Of a stretch of DNA of 5,798 nucleotides, positions 5,763 through 5,798 are shown one piece after another. The stretch's first letter is position 1. Every line of letters starts with the position of its first letter. Where the stretch lies: the NCBI GenBank assembly GCA_017990155.1, contig JAGNOM010000198.1, positions 1 through 5,798 of the forward strand, read 5' to 3'. Under the pieces are notes generated by a model that made no database searches, was not told the origin of the DNA, and saw nothing but the letters and a program-made list of their open reading frames with translations. Both the position numbers and the translations under genes were made by a program. The stretch comes from Propionivibrio sp. Lineage in GTDB: Bacteria > Pseudomonadota > Gammaproteobacteria > Burkholderiales > Rhodocyclaceae.

Positions 5763-5797
5763 GATTGGGTGGGCGTCGAGATGGCGTTCACGAGGCT
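5738..5797 (-). CDS. Possible C-terminal end of an upstream gene overlapping the response regulator
   Basis: In another minus-strand frame the last bases of the window read SLVNAISTPTQSCSADFVS and then stop (TGA at 5740-5738). This would overlap the first 25 bases of the response-regulator gene. The 'LVNAIS' stretch resembles the final helix of a receiver domain, so the upstream gene could be a hybrid histidine kinase or another regulator translationally coupled to this one, which would explain the missing ribosome site. Only 19 residues are visible, and the other frames are not excluded. Confidence 0.25.
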   Translation of the reverse strand, partial: SLVNAISTPTQSCSADFVS

Positions 5798-5798
5798 G

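Overview
The window reads as part of a proteobacterial chromosome. GC content is fairly high, the Shine-Dalgarno sites are classical, and every convincing gene lies on the minus strand. The mix of genes (an RbsB-type sugar-binding protein, an AraC-family regulator, and a CheY-type receiver fused to TPR repeats) fits a betaproteobacterium best. That placement is an inference from general family resemblance, not a species identification.

In the direction of transcription (high to low coordinates) the layout is as follows. A receiver-TPR response regulator occupies 5762-4221; its start may overlap the end of an upstream gene that runs off the window. A 458-base non-coding stretch follows (4220-3763), with a tentative promoter and two palindromes. 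Then comes an apparent sugar-transport operon: an AraC-family regulator (3762-2884), an FGGY-family carbohydrate kinase homologue (2860-1373), a 219-base spacer with a perfect 18-base palindrome, an exported sugar-binding protein (1153-248), a spacer with two strong RNA hairpins, and the first 34 codons of the sugar ABC transporter ATPase (104-1, cut by the window edge). Any permease gene would lie outside the window.

The likely logic is that the AraC protein senses the sugar or a metabolite and controls uptake, and the binding protein delivers the sugar to the transporter. The intercistronic hairpins probably help keep the binding protein in excess over the ATPase.

The most striking feature is the kinase homologue. 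It is full length, has an intact frame, and is clearly related to xylulokinase (XylB) over its whole length. Yet it has substitutions at the first phosphate-loop Asp, at the catalytic Asp, in the second phosphate loop and in the adenosine motif. It therefore looks like a pseudokinase kept in a sugar-uptake operon, possibly as a sugar-responsive or regulatory protein. This is the main candidate for an undescribed system here.
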